Below, piece by piece: positions 60,630-64,000 of a DNA stretch of 64,000 nt. Source of the stretch: RGIG1918 sp964570895 (GTDB lineage Bacteria > Cyanobacteriota > Vampirovibrionia > Gastranaerophilales > Gastranaerophilaceae); the NCBI GenBank assembly GCA_964570895.1, contig CAZMZD010000001.1, forward strand, positions 248,001 through 312,000. Direction: 5' to 3'. The translations under genes and the position numbers were made by a program. Under the pieces are notes generated by a model. The model did not search any database and was not told the DNA's origin. It saw nothing but the letters and a program-made list of their open reading frames with translations. Each line of letters starts with the position of its first letter. Position 1 is the first letter of the stretch.

Positions 60630-61386
60630 TGTAGGGCGAATGCGAAGCGAAGACCCGAAGTGGCGAGGGCAGTGCAGGCCTACGGGTTTGGATTGTTTGC
60701 AAGTATACCCGCAATACATTAATTTGTCAGGCAATGCCTGACCTACGGGTTTATATTGTTGGGCAAGTATGCCCAACCTACATGCTGATAAGTTAATACG
60801 AAATAGTGTTATTTTGCCTTTCTTCATTTTCTTTCTTTGCTCTGCGGCGTTTGAAGTGAAAAAGAGAGAACTCCTTGACTCTTTGCGAGCACGTGAGCAT
60901 TAGAGGCAAGGTGGTACTTTAGCAAAATGAAGAAGAGCAAAAAACAATGTATTGTTTCGAATATTGCAAGATCCTGAAATAAATTCAGGATGACAATTTT
61001 CATTTTGTGATAACAATTTTGAAAAATTAGATTTGCGTTTTTGATGTTGGGCTGAAAGCCCAACCTGCGGGATTTGAATTTACCGCAAATTTTTAGACGC
61101 AACAAACAATGTTGAGTTTCATGGGCTGATAAGATCCTGAAATAAATTCAGGATGACGATATTTATTTTAGTTTGTCAGGCAATGCCTGACCTACGGGTT
61201 GCAAACCGTCATGCTGAACTCGTTTCAGCATCTTATGAGCCTTGAGGTGCAACAAACAATATTGAGCTTCATTGGCTGATAAGATCCTGAACAGCTTGAA
61301 AATTACGGCTTCACCTCATTTTCTACGCTTTCAGGATGACAGTTTATATAATTAAGTTGGGTGGTGCGTATAAACGCACCCCACAA
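60630..61386. repeat. Mosaic of palindromic repeats, no gene
   Basis: 757 bp. Modules: GTCAGGCAATGCCTGAC (60726-60742), TTGGGCAAGTATGCCCAA (60760-60777), a decayed coding-like segment (60820-60945), GATCCTGAAATAAATTCAGGATGAC (about 60970-60994), TTGGGCTGAAAGCCCAA (61047-61063), another GATCCTGAAATAAATTCAG (about 61133), another GTCAGGC palindrome (61175-61191), a full MITE-like element (61208-61342) and GGTGCGTATAAACGCACC (61363-61380) directly at the end of leuB. Confidence 0.88.
61208..61342 (+). repeat. MITE-like 135-bp element, copy 3
   Basis: Ends GTCATGCTGAA and TTCAGGATGAC. The right half (GATCCTGAACAGCTTGAAAA onward) is nearly identical to copies 1 and 2; the middle has diverged. Confidence 0.8.
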
Positions 61387-62472
61387 CTATTTCTTCAAAA
61401 TTTCATCTTCAATAAGCGTGCCCATTTTATCTGTTCCGACAAGCGTGCAGCCTTCAGACATAATATCTTGGGTCCTATAGCCCGCTTTTAATACATCTTT
61501 CATGGCACCTTCTATCAAATCATAGGCAGAATCCATATCAAAACTATATTTCAACATCATACCGGCGGATAATATTGTGGCGATTGGGTTCACAACATTT
61601 TTACCCTTAAGGTCAGGCGCTGAGCCATGGATTGGCTCATACATCGCAAGTTTTTTATCGTTTGACAAGCTAGCACTTGGAAGAAGTCCGAGAGAACCCG
61701 CAAGCATTGAAGCTTCGTCTGATAAAATGTCGCCAAAAATATTACCTGTGACAATTGTGTCAAACTGCTTAGGCGCGCGGATAAGCTGCATTGCGGCGTT
61801 ATCTACGTACATGTGAGTAAGCTCAACTTCAGGATAATTTTTAGAAGTTTCAATCATAATTTCACGCCAAAGCCTTGAAACATCAAGCACGTTTGCTTTA
61901 TCGACAGAACAAAGCTTTTTACCTCTCTTCATTGCGGTTTCAAACGCAACGCGCGCAATTCTTCTAATTTCATCTTCAAAATATATCATATTATTAAAGC
62001 CGACTTTTTTGCCATCGCGAATTTCAATTCCTCTTGGCTCACCAAAGTAAACATCGCCAACAAGCTCGCGAATTATCATAATATCAACACCGGATACGAC
62101 TTCGGGCTTCAGTGGGCTCGAATTAACAAGCTCCGGAAGAACAATCGCTGGTCTTAAATTTGCAAAAAGCCCCATTCCTTTTCTTATTCCAAGAAGCGCT
62201 TTTTCAGGACGAACTTCAGGCGGCAAAGTGTCGTATTTCCAATCTCCAACGGCGCCTAAAAGAGTGGCGTCTGAAGCTTTTGCAAGCTCAAGTGTAGAGC
62301 TTGGAAGCGGGGTTTTAAATTCATCATAAGCGCAACCGCCAATTAGCGCATGCTCAAAATTAAATTTAATGTCATAAACTTTTTGAACAGCGTTTAACAC
62401 TTTAAGTGCTTCCGCCATAATTTCAGGACCGGTGCCATCACCTGCTAAAACCGCAATATTATAAGTTGTCAA
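61387..62472 (-). CDS. leuB: 3-isopropylmalate dehydrogenase
   Basis: 361 residues from a TTG start at 62470-62472. That start is chosen because GGAGG lies 6 bases before it and the protein then begins TTYNIAVLAGDGTGPEI, the expected N-terminus. Other motifs: LLGAVGDWKYD, LGIRKGMGLFANLRPA, the substrate-specific IIRELVGDVYFGEPRG, VDKANVLDVSRLWRE, VDNAAMQLI, FGDILSDEASMLAGSLGLLPSAS and EPIHGSAPDLKGK. It oxidises and decarboxylates 3-isopropylmalate in leucine synthesis. It follows leuD by one base. Confidence 0.95.
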   Translation of the reverse strand: MTTYNIAVLAGDGTGPEIMAEALKVLNAVQKVYDIKFNFEHALIGGCAYDEFKTPLPSSTLELAKASDATLLGAVGDWKYDTLPPEVRPEKALLGIRKGMGLFANLRPAIVLPELVNSSPLKPEVVSGVDIMIIRELVGDVYFGEPRGIEIRDGKKVGFNNMIYFEDEIRRIARVAFETAMKRGKKLCSVDKANVLDVSRLWREIMIETSKNYPEVELTHMYVDNAAMQLIRAPKQFDTIVTGNIFGDILSDEASMLAGSLGLLPSASLSNDKKLAMYEPIHGSAPDLKGKNVVNPIATILSAGMMLKYSFDMDSAYDLIEGAMKDVLKAGYRTQDIMSEGCTLVGTDKMGTLIEDEILKK

Positions 62473-62473
62473 T

Positions 62474-62974
62474 TTAAACCTCCATTTTCTTTTTTGTATA
62501 ATTAACAAGCCCGCCAACTGAAATTAATTCTTGAATTTCTGCAGGGAACTTTGAGCAAGCGTATTCCTTGCCGTTTGTTAAATTTTTTATAACACCCTTG
62601 TCTAAATCAAGCTCAAGCTCATCGCCAGATGCAACTTCATCCGCTAAAATTGGGTTTTCAACAATTGGAAGCCCAATGTTTATGGCGTTTCTGTAAAAAA
62701 TTCTTGCGAAACTTTTTGCAATGACTGCTTGAATTCCTGAAGCTTTAATTGCAATTGGGGCATGCTCGCGGGAGCTTCCACAGCCAAAATTTTCGCCGGC
62801 AACAATAAAATCATTTTCTTTGACACCAGCTGCGAAAGTTTTATCGATATCTTCCATGCAATGACTTGCAAGTTCCTTTGAATCAGTCGTATTAAGGTAT
62901 CTGGCAGGAATTATAACGTCTGTATCTACGTTATCTTTATAATGCCAAACTCTTCCTTTTTCATTTTTTTTCAT
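62474..62974 (-). CDS. leuD: 3-isopropylmalate dehydratase, small subunit
   Basis: 166 residues, the short archaeal/clostridial-type LeuD. The ATG at 62974 has GGAGC upstream; in-frame starts further out would lie in the region of the divergent DUF2582 gene. Motifs: DNVDTDVIIPARYLN, VAGENFGCGSSREHAP and FARIFYRNAINIGLPIV. It pairs with LeuC to isomerise isopropylmalate. leuC and leuA are not in the window on the leuB side. Confidence 0.93.
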   Translation of the reverse strand: MKKNEKGRVWHYKDNVDTDVIIPARYLNTTDSKELASHCMEDIDKTFAAGVKENDFIVAGENFGCGSSREHAPIAIKASGIQAVIAKSFARIFYRNAINIGLPIVENPILADEVASGDELELDLDKGVIKNLTNGKEYACSKFPAEIQELISVGGLVNYTKKKMEV

Positions 62975-63078
62975 ACATATGCTCCATTTACAATATTTTT
63001 TGACCTGCATATAATTGTAGTACAAATTTGAACTTAATAAAAGTTCTGTCACGATAGTAGTTAGTAAAGGAGCAGAAA

Positions 63079-63276
63079 ATGCAAGAAACAATCATTGAAA
63101 AAGTAGGTCAAATTTACAACTATTTAAGTGAAAGAGGCGAAGTAACAACAACTAAAATGAGAAAAGACTTAAGTTTAGATGAAGCATTCGCTGGTATGGG
63201 AATTGGCTGGTTAGCTCGTGAAGACAAAATCAACTTAGTTAAACGTGGCGCTCATACAAAAATTTCATTAAGATAG
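63079..63276 (+). CDS. DUF2582 winged-helix protein
   Basis: 65 residues with AAAGGAG before the ATG. Two helices and a wing: IIEKVGQIYNYLSERGEVTT, KMRKDLSLDEAFAGMGIGWL, AREDKINLVKRG. This matches the small winged-helix DUF2582 family, whose members are found in Bacteroidetes and other anaerobes; function is not established. It is divergent from leuD and has its own terminator, so it forms a separate unit. Confidence 0.85.
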   Translation: MQETIIEKVGQIYNYLSERGEVTTTKMRKDLSLDEAFAGMGIGWLAREDKINLVKRGAHTKISLR

Positions 63277-63292
63277 TAGTTGACACAAAATT

Positions 63293-63331
63293 TTAAAAAA
63301 CCGCTTTTTGGAAACAAGGGGCGGTTTTTTA
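63293..63331 (+). terminator. Terminator of the DUF2582 gene
   Basis: AAAAAACCGC pairs with GCGGTTTTTT (63321-63330) around a 16-base loop, ending in a T run. Confidence 0.8.
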
Positions 63332-63435
63332 GTTCGCAAACCGTGCTTGGGCTGATGTTTTGAATATATTTGCACATGACTAAAAAATTTGATAATATCA
63401 ACAATATCAACTACTTTTAGATTTGAGGGAATATT

Positions 63436-64000
63436 TTGAAGAAAAGACTTTTGTTTTTGATAACAGAGGCAGAGTTTTTGAAAAATCGACATGATTTTTT
63501 CTTGGATATTCTGCGCGAAAATTTTATTATAGATATAAAAATTATTTTAAAATCTTGGGAAAAAGAATTTTTTGATACAGCTTTTAATTCGAAAAAATAC
63601 CGCGCAACGATTTTTTGGGGCGATATTCCGGACACCAAAACGGTTAATTTAATTCAAACTTCAAACCCTATTTTTTGCCCAATGGCAGACTGCGTCAGAA
63701 CGAAAAAGCTTGCTTGGTGGTATAGAATTAGAAGATGTAAAGTTATTTGTTTTTCAAAAACATTGGGAAATTTCTTGAAAAAGCATGACTTTTACTTAAA
63801 AAATTATGAATTCTGGGCGCCATTAAATAATAAAATTGCAAAATTTCCTAAAGTTTTGTCTGAAACGCGTGCACTAAATGTTTATGCGGACTCGGAAATC
63901 ACAGAAAAAAATCAAAAAATTATAGATAAGCTTTTTAAGTTCCAAAAATACAAAATCCATGACAAGGTGAAAGAAAATACGCACATTTATTTGTCACTAA
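63436..64000 (+). CDS. Hypothetical protein, cut by the right window edge
   Basis: The TTG at 63436 has GAGGGA 7 bases upstream and opens 188 codons without a stop to the edge. The N-terminus KKRLLFLITEAEFLKNRHDF is followed by a strand-like IDIKIILKSWE, then ATIFWGDIPDTKTVNLIQ and PIFCPMADCVRTKKLAWW. The alternation of strands and helices could be a Rossmann-like GT-B glycosyltransferase N-terminal domain, but no diagnostic motif is visible. Confidence 0.6.
   Translation, partial: MKKRLLFLITEAEFLKNRHDFFLDILRENFIIDIKIILKSWEKEFFDTAFNSKKYRATIFWGDIPDTKTVNLIQTSNPIFCPMADCVRTKKLAWWYRIRRCKVICFSKTLGNFLKKHDFYLKNYEFWAPLNNKIAKFPKVLSETRALNVYADSEITEKNQKIIDKLFKFQKYKIHDKVKENTHIYLSL

Noticed and set aside
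60824..61105. 93-residue ORF and similar frames in the repeat mosaics at 16536, 24677 and 60824
   Set aside because: They run through palindromic modules and decayed repeats, lack ribosome sites, and parts recur in inverted orientation elsewhere.

Overview
The window is AT-rich, gene-dense DNA from a Gram-negative-type bacterium. The best guess is a gut member of Candidatus Gastranaerophilales (Melainabacteria/Vampirovibrionia). This is inferred from the mix of a KDO pathway gene (kdsB), a GDP-fucose synthase, a pseudopilin with the FTLAEVLLVLAIIGVIAAV-type start, an isolated fliI, the ruvX-DUF1292 pair, a SpoIID-MurJ-TsaC operon, and many tagged orphan proteins. Genus-level placement is not proven by anything here.

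Layout. 1-2861: a truncated orphan gene, a membrane HhH protein and a sugar-type MFS carrier, all on the minus strand. 2936-6803: spoIID-like, murJ and tsaC operon. 6854-7206: a tRNA-Ile(GAT) flanked by tRNA debris and two terminators. 7249-17513: an accessory block with a small orphan, a family 2 glycosyltransferase, a 1904-residue protein with 16 helical repeats and an HD domain, a CheD-like putative deamidase and short tagged orphans. 17659-24437: EamA carrier, kdsB, an adenine/cytosine-N4-type methyltransferase, a lexA-umuC SOS operon, folE2 and a TPR protein. 25246-32977: a tagged membrane protein, folP, rplY, a pseudopilin, rimM-trmD, a secreted HExxH protein and a metallo-beta-lactamase-fold hydrolase. 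33031-40782: a receiver-STAS fusion, a phosphohexomutase, and a U32/HAD fusion gene followed by a sensor kinase and fliI. 40872-44271: nagA-like, a free ClpX-type zinc finger, a solenoid protein, ruvX and DUF1292. 44535-52226: a corrinoid iron-sulfur protein pair behind ftsH, then folK, a flavoprotein, a DegT aminotransferase and fcl. 52305-64000: TPR protein, radical SAM protein with a small zinc ribbon, a surE-purH-MFS-SEC-C-thioredoxin run, leuD-leuB, a DUF2582 winged helix, and a gene cut by the right edge.

How the genes fit together. Most are housekeeping genes in short operons joined by TAATG or ATGA overlaps. Folate biosynthesis is spread over three places (folE2, folP, folK). The corrinoid protein pair, which would take a methyl group from methyl-tetrahydrofolate, is here without CO dehydrogenase/acetyl-CoA synthase. 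Envelope sugar genes (kdsB, fcl, DegT, phosphohexomutase, glycosyltransferase) point to LPS or capsule.

Two features stand out across the window. First, six intergenic regions are mosaics of short palindromic modules and a ~135-bp MITE-like element, with no transposase in sight. Second, many genes lack a Shine-Dalgarno sequence and instead carry a -10-like box 6-7 nt before the start codon, which predicts leaderless transcripts. The least familiar biology lies in the 7-27 kb accessory block: giant repeat protein, CheD-like enzyme, and several proteins sharing a short N-terminal 'SFKG/NFNG/SFG/EFKG' signature.
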